Below the pieces are notes generated by a model. The model made no database searches, was not told the origin of the DNA, and saw only the letters and a list, made by a program, of their open reading frames with translations. From positions 8,562,186 to 8,626,185 of the forward strand of contig OX442317.1 in assembly GCA_949358305.1 (NCBI GenBank): DNA of 64,000 nucleotides, given 5' to 3'. Of the stretch, positions 48,258 to 58,023 are shown in pieces. Every line of letters starts with the position of its first letter. Position 1 is the stretch's first letter. Source of the stretch: Strigamia acuminata. Its lineage: Eukaryota; Arthropoda; Chilopoda; Geophilomorpha; Linotaeniidae. Position numbers and translations under genes: made by a program.

Positions 48258-48638
48258 CAAGTATGTTTGCTTTATCAATCACGCAGCGAATAACTATTTA
48301 GGCCTCGATTTAGCCAACCTTTTAGGTTTGAAAATTTTATCGGTTTTGATTTGATTATAATGGAAAATGGAATTTTATTTTTTCAATCTACTCACAAGAA
48401 CGGAAACGCAAATGGAAATGGACCATTAGGTTATTTTAGTTTAATTTCAATGACTGCTGAAATACAACGTCACTGCAGCACGCTCATGTTCTAGAATAGT
48501 CAAGGGACTGGCAAGGAGTAGCCAATGATAGAAATCTCGTATGGGCCTAAGAAACAGAAGTCTCATGAAATTTTGCATTTCGAAATAAAAGTCTCATGAA
48601 ATTTTGGTTTCGAAATCCATGAAGTCTCATGAAATCTC

Positions 48639-48690
48639 AGAAATTCCACAAATTCCACAAATTCCACAAATTCCACAAATTCCACAAATT
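48639..48690. repeat. 9-bp tandem repeat (attccacaa)
   Basis: About six copies of attccacaa following two tctcatgaaat repeats. Noncoding. Confidence 0.85.
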
Positions 48691-48925
48691 GTCTCGGAAG
48701 TTGTACTAAAATTAAATAATTTTCAAATCTCTAGTAAATTCTTGAAATCTTCAAATCCCTAGCAAACTCCTGAAATCTTCACATCCCTAGCAAATTCCTA
48801 AAAATTTTAGTTAAAATTTGAAAACTTCATTTATCGTTTATCAATCGACTAAATTGTCACACATAAATTTTTGTACCAATCGCAGCCAAACCCATAAAAC
48901 AAGTAAATAAAAAAATTACCTAATA

Positions 48926-49167
48926 CCGTATTTTACCGAATAAGAGTCGCCCTCGAATTGTAGCCGCCCTCGAATAAGAGGCGCGACTAAGAGAGGCGAC
49001 TTGAAATAAGAGCCGCCCTCGGATAGTAGCCGCGGCTTATGGTACGTTCAATGAACGTAACATTGAAATTGGCCACTGTTTGAAATAAGAGCCGCCCCCG
49101 ATTTGGAGCCGCGGCTCAAAGTGCCCGTTTTGAATATAAGCCGCGGCTCTTATGTGGTAAAATACGG
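48926..49167. mobile_element. TA-flanked MITE, CCGTATTTTACC ends
   Basis: Ends CCGTATTTTACCGAATAAGA and GGTAAAATACGG with TA on both sides (48924-48925 and 49168-49169). The interior alternates gccgccctcgaataagag motifs. Related in its termini to 35807-36198. Confidence 0.75.
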
Positions 49168-49781
49168 TACGTTTTTTTGGAAAATTGTTTTTCTGTATCT
49201 TTTTAAATCGCCGCCAGAATGCGCTGCTGTCAGCACTGACTGCTGTATCAGTGCCAAAAAATGCAAATAAGTGAACTTTTCACATAAAAATATAAAGAGA
49301 AAATTATGAGCAGCTGTGGAATTTTATTTCAATCAGGATTCGCCTGGTTTCAGAATTTATTAACTACTTCCTAATGAAATCGAGCCAGATTTTGATTTCA
49401 TTCTGGCAATCTGGCATCCATTTTAGTTTGGTTTAAGCATTTTAAGTTGAAACAAACACACACAGCAGAAAAAGTCATAACAAGTTAAACAAAAGTGTAA
49501 TAAAAGGTTATATGGAAGAGATGTTTTGAGGTGACACCATGTTTGGTTGACAAGGTCACTTTGGTTACCACTCTGTAAATGGAATGAGTTCATTTCGATT
49601 TAAAGGTAGCGGAACTATATTTGCATGTTTCCTGTTTTAAATAAAATTAAACATTGTTATCAATATAATTATCGTGCTTTCTTTGCAATCCAGCTTTAAC
49701 CTTCCAACCTAGGGTTGATTTTTAACCTCCAAAAGTGTTTTTAATATTTTTCTGGATTATACAAACGGGATTTTCTTTCTG

Positions 49782-49895
49782 AAATTTCACGTATTTTCTT
49801 TCTAAAATTTCATGTATTTCCTTTCTGAAATTTCATGTATTTCCTTTCTGAAATTTCACGTATTTTCTTTCTGAAATTTCATGTATTTTCTTTAA
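49782..49895. repeat. About 22-bp tandem repeat
   Basis: About five copies of ctttctgaaatttcatgtat with minor variants. Noncoding; lies in the spacer upstream of SSP-E. Confidence 0.8.
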
Positions 49896-50815
49896 ACATC
49901 ATGACAAACAATAAAAAAAAATTGTTATTTTTGACCCCAAACCAAAAATATCTTTTCAAAAATTTATGAAAATGATTCTATTTTATGACTATTTTATGTT
50001 TATGTAGAAATTTAACCAATTCAGTATTTATCGAAAGAGTATGACAAAAATAATTGAGATTGAACTCAAAATTAGTGCGTAAAGAAAGAAATTTCGTGAC
50101 AAAATTTTTTGAATTTTTTAATCTATTATTTTTTTTATTGTTCGTTATAATGTTTACAAAAAAAAAGAATTTTTGAACCTCAACTTTTATTATTCTGACA
50201 TTGAATTTTGAAACTACTCCGCCGTCTTTTGTGGACGCACGACACAACACGATGCTGCTCTGCGTTACACTGGTCAACACACTAACTTTGCTTTTCCGAA
50301 GTTTATGCCGTCAATTAATATTGATAATAAATTCTAAAATTTAGAATAATGTGAGTATTAACATCAAATCTATTCATTTATTGTAAATTGAAAAAATTAG
50401 AATAACATAATGTAATATAAAAATGTAGTTATATAAAATATATAAAATTATATATATAATTATAAAATTATATATATATATAATTTTATAATTATATATA
50501 TAATTTTTTATATAATTATATATATAATTATAAAATTATATATGCAATAATATAGAAGTGATATTATTTTTTAATGAGCGTAATTAATTTTATTAGTTTT
50601 ATTAATTAATTTCAAATGAGCTCTATTGAATGTTTTATTTGCTCTCTTAAAAAGTGAATAAGCCAATTAATTTTAATACCAGAAGTTATTTACCTTTTTC
50701 ATAACTTTTACGATTTCATTAAATACAGATTGTGTATAAATATCCAAGCTTTTGAACAACTTTTCGAAGTCCAGTCCTATCGATATTTCGCGCGTAGTAC
50801 CGGTATTCATTCAAA

Positions 50816-51753
50816 ATGAAAATAATCTATCTGATTTTGTTTTTGTCAGTTTGTCAAGCAAATGAAGACGATTTTACGGTAAGAATTAGGTTAAACTTCG
50901 CTGCAGAGCATACCCAACACATTTGTTTTATTTTCTGTTTTTTATAGATTTATTTATTTATTTTGCTCTTTTCTGAGAATTTATTTTACTAATTTCCATG
51001 TTGGTTTGTCATTTAATAATGCAGGCGTTTCTTTTCTCAATAGTGTAAAGATCCAGAGTCAAAGGGAGCCCAGGCTTTCTGCTTTTATTTCGTCAAAAAA
51101 CTTAAAGACAAAAATGCACCGGTAAGTTTGTTTCAAAGAAATACTTTGAACAAAACTCAATTAACAAAAAAAAATTGTAGTTAGCCATGTCTGCATGTAA
51201 ATGTCTTAGTGGCGTTTTTCACCAACAGGTAATTACCATTATCACTATAATGCATTCACTCGTGATTCTTGACAAAGTTGTCATTCTTAATTTTTGTAGA
51301 AATCCTTGTGCACAACATTGGATAAGAATCGTTTTGGTAGTGCACCCAGTTGTAACAAGTTGCTTAAATCCGTACGTACAGCCATTTTATTCTTACCAGT
51401 TTTAGAATTTAAAAAATTCATGTGTAAAATTACAGGCAGCATATACCAAATTTACTAAATCTGAGACTGTTAAGGCTACGGTCAAGTATCTGTTAAAGAA
51501 TTTTCTCGACGTGTGCTCAAATGACAATGACGATTTACAGGAGCTTATAGAAAGTCTGTTTCAATCTGAAGATATTAGTTCATTATTAGGTAAATTATTA
51601 TGTTTGGCTTTTCATAACTTATTTATGTGAAATGTTTATTTGATTTTAGAACAACAAACTTGGGATGAAAAACCTCCTGAGGGAGAAATTGTTCTAGTAG
51701 GCAATTGCTATAAAGAAATGCGGAAATTAATTAATCCTCCGGCACCGGAATAA
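50816..51753 (+). CDS. SSP-E: small secreted eight-cysteine protein, six exons
   Basis: Exons 50816-50878, 51044-51121, 51181-51228, 51300-51371, 51436-51589 and 51650-51753, 172 aa. Signal peptide MKIIYLILFLSVCQA, with cysteines CKDP, AFC, ACKC, SLC, SC, VCS and NCY in conserved positions. Closest to SSP-D. Exon 4 keeps the A-type length and exon 6 has an extra WDEKPP-containing stretch. TATAAATA at 50735-50742. No GMC gene or remnant precedes it in this window, so the SSP gene can persist alone. Confidence 0.85.
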
Positions 51754-52341
51754 AACTTTTAATTTCGTATAGTTTGAAATTTAAATTTATAAAAATAAAC
51801 ATACAGTAAACGTTGATCTTTTGTCGCTATAATTTTGTCACAAAATACAAATCATCTCCATTCGTACCTTTCGAACTTAACATCGATTGATTCGCGGAAA
51901 TTTATTTGAAATTTATTTAATTTTATTTATCGAAATTCGCGGAAAATTGAGGTTGCAGTAGGTTTGAGTCGTCGCAACTACGCGCCCACACTCCATCACT
52001 GAAGTTAAGCAGGACAATAGCAACCAAACTGCCACATTGGGAGGTTTCCATGCCCTAATGAGTGGGAAGTTGTCTTAGGAAAGCACTATTGTTACGAACG
52101 GACATGGGAGGCGGCTATGAAATGGCTGAGCAGCCATCTTTTGCGTACATTTAATTGTGGGTGCATTCGATCCAATCTGCTCCTGTGTTGCACGCATCTG
52201 CCCTTGTCATCCGCACGCCCTGAATCCAGCTTGGAGAGTATGTCACAATGCATGGTGGTTGAAATAACCACAGTGAGATATAAATAAACAGAACTTGCGA
52301 CAATAGAGTCTCAAGTGAGTAAACAAAGATCATCTTACATC

Positions 52342-55300
52342 TGTAGGAACTCAGATTGCATGACACACACTCATCAAGGTTGTCATATGAACTACTTTAT
52401 TACAGGTGCTCAAGGTCGCTTAGTGCATATACAGAGGTAGCGCCATCTAGTGGCTGTATTTACAATTGTAAGACACGACATCACTTTTCTTTTTTTTTTT
52501 AAATATACAACAACTTCTGTGTTAATAAATAAAATGTTAGTTAAAATTATTCTTTTACAATAAAGTAATTTCTCATAAATTACTCGGGTGAAATTTAAAC
52601 ATTTCCAATTTCGTCCAGGCCTGAACTTTGTTAGTTTTAACAATCCATCAATTCCCCCTTTTAATTCAAATTTTGTTTGTTAGTTTAACCTCTTTTAAAC
52701 TTAAATTAGCACCATTTCACAATCTGCGTTTCTATTTTCCCATCTTATAATTTTTCTGCAAATACGGTGGTAATTTCGAAATCCTTTCTGAACGTCGTAC
52801 CGCGGTCAGTGTTGGTGCTTTTGCTCTTCGCTTGACAACTCTCGGTGCCGCAATTTGCACTGGCTGCTCTGGAATCACGTCTCTTTGCTCTGGAATCGCC
52901 TCAATTATGATGTTTGGTTCTGGAACCGCCTCTATCATGATGTTTGGTTCTGGAACTTCTGCTACACCATTATTCGGATCTGGAAATTGTTCCTCCAAGT
53001 CGTCATCCTCTGGAATCTGCTCGCGTCGTGGTTCCTGCTGTGGAAATTCGTCCTCGAATGGTACAAATCGCTTGACATGCGAGATATTTCTCCTCGCAAC
53101 TTTGCCATCGGCAAACTTCAACACGACTGCATTCCCCGTTCGTTTTTGAACTATTGCCACATCTTTTCCATACGCAGCATCCAGCTTGTGTTTCCTTGGT
53201 TTTGAAACCAGTACTCCATCTCCGACTTGGATTGTGCTTTCCTCATTTCGTCTCCTCTCATCAGCGTATTTTTTTGATTTCTCCTTTTCCAGTCTGTCTT
53301 TCTCCTTCACCGCTCGGTGCAATAATCCCCGATTTTCTTTCAGGACTTGTGGAATTTTATCTTTCATTTTCCGTCCCGTCATTAATTCGTATGGGCTTGT
53401 CCCAGTCGTGCGGTGTGGCGTGCTTCTGTACGCTCGAAGAAATGGTCCCAAACTCTGTTTCCAATCTCTATTTTCTATTCTCGCTGCTCGAAATGATTTG
53501 ACAAACGATTTATTTAGTCTCTCGACTTGACCATTGGCCATTGGCCAGTACGGTGTCACTCTTCGGTGTGTTATTCCGTATTCTTCTACAAATCCTTTGA
53601 ATTCTGAAGAAATAAATTGGGGCCCATTGTCGGATGTAATCGTCTCTGGAATTCCCCAATCGTCGAAAACGTGTTTCAGCCATTTTACAATTTTCTCTGC
53701 CGTTGTTGACCTGAGAATCCTCGCTGCTGGCCACCTGGAGTAATAGTCCACCAAGACCACGATCGAGTTTCCATCGTCGAATGGTCCGCACAGATCTATC
53801 GCGAGGTCTCGCCACGGGCCTTTTGGCAAAACTGTACTCCGTATTGGTTCTGCTCTTTCTGTCGCCCCGCTGAATTGGCACGCTCGACATTTTTGTATTT
53901 GCTTCTCCACTTCTTTATCCATCGCTGGCCACCAAACTTTTGTCCGCAGTCGTTGTTTTGTGCGCACAATTCCTTGGTGCCCTTCATGCGCGATATTGAT
54001 CACTTTTTGCCTCAACTTTGTGGGCACAACGATTCGAGTTCCACGTAACAGCACACCAGCTGTCATGGCTAATTCGTGTCGAATTATTTCGTATCGCTGC
54101 AATTCTTTGCTGAACTTCTCGCCATTTTTTAATATCGATTTTATGGCCAAAATCTCTGGATCGTCCCTCGACGCCTGTTCGACTTCCTTCACCGTCATTG
54201 CTTTGGGCACGGCATTTTGCATGATGAAATGGACATACTTCTCTGTCTCCCCTACGATTGTTTTTCCTTCTTGCGGCGGGAGTAAACGGGACAGCGCGTC
54301 CGCTATATTCGTAGACCCCGCTTTATGTCGGATTGCAAACTCGAAGGGTTGCAGACGTAAAACCCATCTCTCAATTCGTGCACTTGGCTTCGATCTGGTC
54401 GAGTAAATGACTTCGAGGGCTTTATGATCCGTTATTAATTCAAATTTCATACCAATCAGGTATATTCTGAACTTTTCGCACGCCCAAACGACGGCGAGCG
54501 CTTCTTTTTCCGTCTGTGAATACCTGCGCTCCACCGTCGAGAGGGATCTGCTCGCAAATGCGATTGGGCTCTTCTGTCCATCTTTTTGCGTTTGGACGAG
54601 GACCGCTCCCAGCCCAACTGGTGATGCGTCCACGATCAACTGCGTAATGGCATGTTTTCTAAAAAATGCCAACGTCTCCGCTCGACACAACGCTTCTTTT
54701 AGTGCTTGAAATGCCGTTTCTTGTGCTTTTCCCCATTTGAACTCTTCATCCTTGCGAGCGACGGCTCTCAACGGCTCCGCCAGTGTCGCAAAATCCTTAA
54801 TGTAGCGGGAACAGTAGTTGACAAGCCCTAAAAAGCTCCGTACTTCCGTTTCGGACTTCGGCGCTCGTGCATCTCTCACTGCCTTCACTTTTTGTTCCGC
54901 CACGGATATTCCGCCCTTCGAGATTACGTGGCCCAAGAAATTGAGCTTTGACATCCCAAAAGAGCACTTTTTCAAGTTCAAAGTCAGTCCATTTCTTTCC
55001 AGCACTTCTAGAACTCGGTCCAACCGCTCGTCGTGTTCGCTGACCGTTCGTCCGTGCACCACGATGTCATCTAATGAGTTTTTGGTTCCCTGGCATTCTT
55101 CTAATATAAGTTGTACGATCCGCTGGTACTCTTCGGGTGCCGAGGCAACTCCGAAGAATAGGCGTTTGTATCGAAACAAACCTCTATGCGTAACAAATAC
55201 CGTGTATTTGCGGGAACTCTCTTTTAGTGGTATTTGAAGATACCCCCACCGACAATCGAGTTTCGTGATGACTTCTGCGCCATCAATCTCTTCTAATACT

Positions 55301-57240
55301 TCCTCCATTGTCGGCAGGGGGTGACGACTTCTCTTGATGGCTTGGGTTACTGCCCTCATATCTAGGCATATCCTGATGGAACCGTCTGGTTTTCGAACAG
55401 GTACCATTGGTGAGACCCATTCCGTGGGGCCAGTAACGGGTTCTATGATGTCTTGTTCTAATAGTCGATCCAATTCTTCATCCACCTGTTTTCTTATGTG
55501 AAAGGGGATCCTCCTTACGCTTTGGGCTACTGGTCTCACTTCGGGATCCATATATAGCTCCAATTCGTAGTTTTTCAATTTCCCAATTCCAGCAAATAAT
55601 TTCCTGTGTTTTCTCACTTTTGCGGCCAGTTCCTCTCGTACACCGACTAGTGCTTCCTCAAATTCCACGTTTTCATCCACAACTCGAACCGTTTCTTCTT
55701 TTATTTCTATAAGACCCAGTTGTCGTGATGTGTGTCTGCTTAGCAACGACACTTCACCTGTCGGCACAATTAGGAACCTCGCATCAACGCTTTTTTCTCC
55801 ACTTCTCACTTTTGCTGTGAATTGTCCCGTTGTTTCCAATGGGCGTTTGAAACCGTACGCATATAACTTAGTTGTCGTCGGCTCGGCACGCATTCCAGTT
55901 CTTTTTAATAAATTCCACGCCTCTTGAGTTATTAAATTAGCGGTCGATCCAGAATCTATCATGACGTTTACTTCCTTCGGTCCGATCAAAACCTTCACAC
56001 AATCCTTTTGCATTGTTGTGGAAATGTGAAACGAATAATCGCTGTCATTGTCCGACTCCTCGACTCCTTTCACGCCAACATACTGAACTTTGTCTTTCGT
56101 GCCTCGCCCTCGATTCCCAGAATTTTTCATCCGACATACCTTCGCAAAATGTCCGAGTTTGTGGCAGAATCCGCATTCTTTGCCTTTTGCTACGGTGCAT
56201 GCATTTGCTAAATGGTCTTTCCGGCCGCACCGAAAACATCCGACGCCATCTTGCGGTTTGCTTTCCTGCCTGTCGCCAAAATTCTGTGGTTTTCCCGTCC
56301 ATTTCCGGAAATTTCCTCTCGTTTTTGAACTTCCTCGTTGCTTAAACGATTTATTGTCCTGTCGCATTTGATTTACAGCCTCTTCCTTGATCTTCACTCC
56401 GCTCTCTTTTTCCATCAAGGTCGCGTGTTGGTCACTCGCCTCGCTCGCGCGCGCTATTTTCAAAAGTGAGTCCAAGGTCACTGTATCCTCTCTTAAAAGT
56501 CGTCTTCTCAGTCCCTTATCTTTTCCTTTTTCAATTATTTGGTCCACTATGAGATCGTCTCTTATTACACCAAACTCGCACGTTTTTACTAACGTTTTCA
56601 ATTTCGTGACGTACGCGTCCATTGATTCATTCTGTCCTTGTGCTTGTTGTCGGAATAAATGGCGTTCATACCTCAAATTTTTCCTTGGATTGAAGTACGC
56701 ATCTAAAGTCGCCACCGCCGTCGCGTAATCCACTCGCTGGGCCGTCGTAAAGGTCTCGTAGATCTCCTGCACACCTGTGCCTGCTAAATGTAGTAATAGG
56801 GCTTTTTTCTGCCCCTCATCAACGATTTTAGCAGCGGTGAGGTAGTAATCGAACCCTTTTTTCCAGCGTTTCCACCGCTGATCCAAATTGCCCTCAGCCA
56901 GGTCCAGATTCGCGATGGTTGGCAAATTCAGTCCAGCCGCCATTATTTTTCCAAATTTATCACCGGTACTTCAAAAATTTCTCTCCAAACTCACAATTAT
57001 CGCGACATACGATTGTTCAATTATTGTTCCAATTGTCCTATATTATTAATTCGATGCAATCGGATTTAACTTTTTCCTTTTTGTTTATCCTCGTCGCCAT
57101 TTGTAGGAACTCAGATTGCATGACACACACTCATCAAGGTTGTCATATGAACTACTTTATTACAGGTGCTCAAGGTCGCTTAGTGCATATACAGAGGTAG
57201 CGCCATCTAGTGGCTGTATTTACAATTGTAAGACACGACA
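52342..57240 (-). mobile_element. Ty3/gypsy LTR retrotransposon, intact, 4.9 kb
   Basis: Two LTRs of 139 bp (52342-52480 and 57102-57240), TGTAGG..ACGACA on this strand, appear identical base for base. The target duplication is ACATC (52337-52341 and 57241-57245). On the minus strand, just inside the 5' LTR, a TGGCGACGAGGATAAAC-like sequence fits a primer-binding site, and an A-rich/AAGAAAAG tract before the 3' LTR fits a polypurine tract. One uninterrupted gag-pol frame. Identical LTRs imply recent insertion; the LTRs are very short. Confidence 0.95.
52732..56943 (-). CDS. Gag-Pol polyprotein of the Ty3/gypsy element
   Basis: 1,403 aa in a single frame, no env. Domains in order: gag (1-230); two CCHC-like zinc knuckles (about 236-270); aspartic protease DSGST (330-334); reverse transcriptase (about 480-680) with the family-typical LGHVIS following; RNase H (about 770-840, VDAS and TDHKAL); integrase zinc-binding H..H/C..C (about 986-1022) and DDE core (D1050, D1105, E1141). 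The usual YxDD box of reverse transcriptase is SLDD (623-626): both Asp are kept but the Tyr is Ser. Gag and pol share one frame, so no frameshift is needed. The many open frames on the opposite strand here are shadows of this gene. Confidence 0.95.
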   Translation of the reverse strand: MAAGLNLPTIANLDLAEGNLDQRWKRWKKGFDYYLTAAKIVDEGQKKALLLHLAGTGVQEIYETFTTAQRVDYATAVATLDAYFNPRKNLRYERHLFRQQAQGQNESMDAYVTKLKTLVKTCEFGVIRDDLIVDQIIEKGKDKGLRRRLLREDTVTLDSLLKIARASEASDQHATLMEKESGVKIKEEAVNQMRQDNKSFKQRGSSKTRGNFRKWTGKPQNFGDRQESKPQDGVGCFRCGRKDHLANACTVAKGKECGFCHKLGHFAKVCRMKNSGNRGRGTKDKVQYVGVKGVEESDNDSDYSFHISTTMQKDCVKVLIGPKEVNVMIDSGSTANLITQEAWNLLKRTGMRAEPTTTKLYAYGFKRPLETTGQFTAKVRSGEKSVDARFLIVPTGEVSLLSRHTSRQLGLIEIKEETVRVVDENVEFEEALVGVREELAAKVRKHRKLFAGIGKLKNYELELYMDPEVRPVAQSVRRIPFHIRKQVDEELDRLLEQDIIEPVTGPTEWVSPMVPVRKPDGSIRICLDMRAVTQAIKRSRHPLPTMEEVLEEIDGAEVITKLDCRWGYLQIPLKESSRKYTVFVTHRGLFRYKRLFFGVASAPEEYQRIVQLILEECQGTKNSLDDIVVHGRTVSEHDERLDRVLEVLERNGLTLNLKKCSFGMSKLNFLGHVISKGGISVAEQKVKAVRDARAPKSETEVRSFLGLVNYCSRYIKDFATLAEPLRAVARKDEEFKWGKAQETAFQALKEALCRAETLAFFRKHAITQLIVDASPVGLGAVLVQTQKDGQKSPIAFASRSLSTVERRYSQTEKEALAVVWACEKFRIYLIGMKFELITDHKALEVIYSTRSKPSARIERWVLRLQPFEFAIRHKAGSTNIADALSRLLPPQEGKTIVGETEKYVHFIMQNAVPKAMTVKEVEQASRDDPEILAIKSILKNGEKFSKELQRYEIIRHELAMTAGVLLRGTRIVVPTKLRQKVINIAHEGHQGIVRTKQRLRTKVWWPAMDKEVEKQIQKCRACQFSGATERAEPIRSTVLPKGPWRDLAIDLCGPFDDGNSIVVLVDYYSRWPAARILRSTTAEKIVKWLKHVFDDWGIPETITSDNGPQFISSEFKGFVEEYGITHRRVTPYWPMANGQVERLNKSFVKSFRAARIENRDWKQSLGPFLRAYRSTPHRTTGTSPYELMTGRKMKDKIPQVLKENRGLLHRAVKEKDRLEKEKSKKYADERRRNEESTIQVGDGVLVSKPRKHKLDAAYGKDVAIVQKRTGNAVVLKFADGKVARRNISHVKRFVPFEDEFPQQEPRREQIPEDDDLEEQFPDPNNGVAEVPEPNIMIEAVPEPNIIIEAIPEQRDVIPEQPVQIAAPRVVKRRAKAPTLTAVRRSERISKLPPYLQKNYKMGK

Positions 57241-57245
57241 ACATC

Positions 57246-57900
57246 AACAATAAAAAGATCCCGATATTAAGTGCAAATCAGGACCCAAGTGACAGATTAC
57301 AGCAACTAATAACTTGTACAAACTCAACGAAGAGAAATACAATTTTCATACAGTACAAATAGCTATTAATTCCTAGAATAATATAAGATTATCTCCCCGT
57401 TCAATTTACTCAGGAAGTAAAAACACTTATTATGGGAGTCAAAATGTAAGCGATATGACGTAACCCTCTAAAATGGCGCCCGTCATTAACTCTCCAAAGT
57501 AAACCATCGTGAAAGAATTAGTTAATAACATAAAACGTAAGTAAACAAAGTAAACAACTTGTGGACGTCGAAATTAATAGCTAATTATATAGTTATAGAC
57601 TCGGAACGAGCGGATGCCGATATAAACGATCGCGCACGGCCAACGTCCTTGGTGAGAGACCGAACAGATGCAGAAATCGAACGGAAAAGGACATCGTAAT
57701 CCCTAACTAACGGTAAAACAAAAACTAAAGTAATTTCTACGTTTATGGTTATACATTTATGAATTTTTGGGCCATTTAATTATTTATAACAAACCTCGTT
57801 TCAAACTTGGTACGCAACTGAACTAGAATCGCATTCTCTCCCGCATCCGCATCAACAAGACAACACAACTCAACTACAGAAAGCAAGACTTATAATTTTA
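57246..57900 (+). promoter_or_regulatory. DUF229 upstream region with module X copy
   Basis: From about 57290 it matches module X of units A-C (gtgacagattacagcaact, tagaataatat, gcgcacggccaacg), and further on the gtacgcaactgaactagaa block. The ATG of the possible micro-ORF is missing here. As this is the only copy directly before a real gene, module X may be duplicated DUF229 5' sequence. A short 5' noncoding exon ending before a gcag acceptor at about 58013 is possible. Confidence 0.4.
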
Positions 57901-58023
57901 GCAGTACCAACTAAAAAAATTGGTAGTTGCAAGAAGGATAAATAGCTTTACGAAAGCAACTACCGTTCTTCATTATCGAAATACAACTTTTAACGGCTGA
58001 TTTTGTTTCGCAGATACAACATA

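Noticed and set aside
53154-56728. Many plus-strand open frames of 60-150 aa
   Set aside because: Shadows on the strand opposite the gag-pol frame, with no domain similarity.
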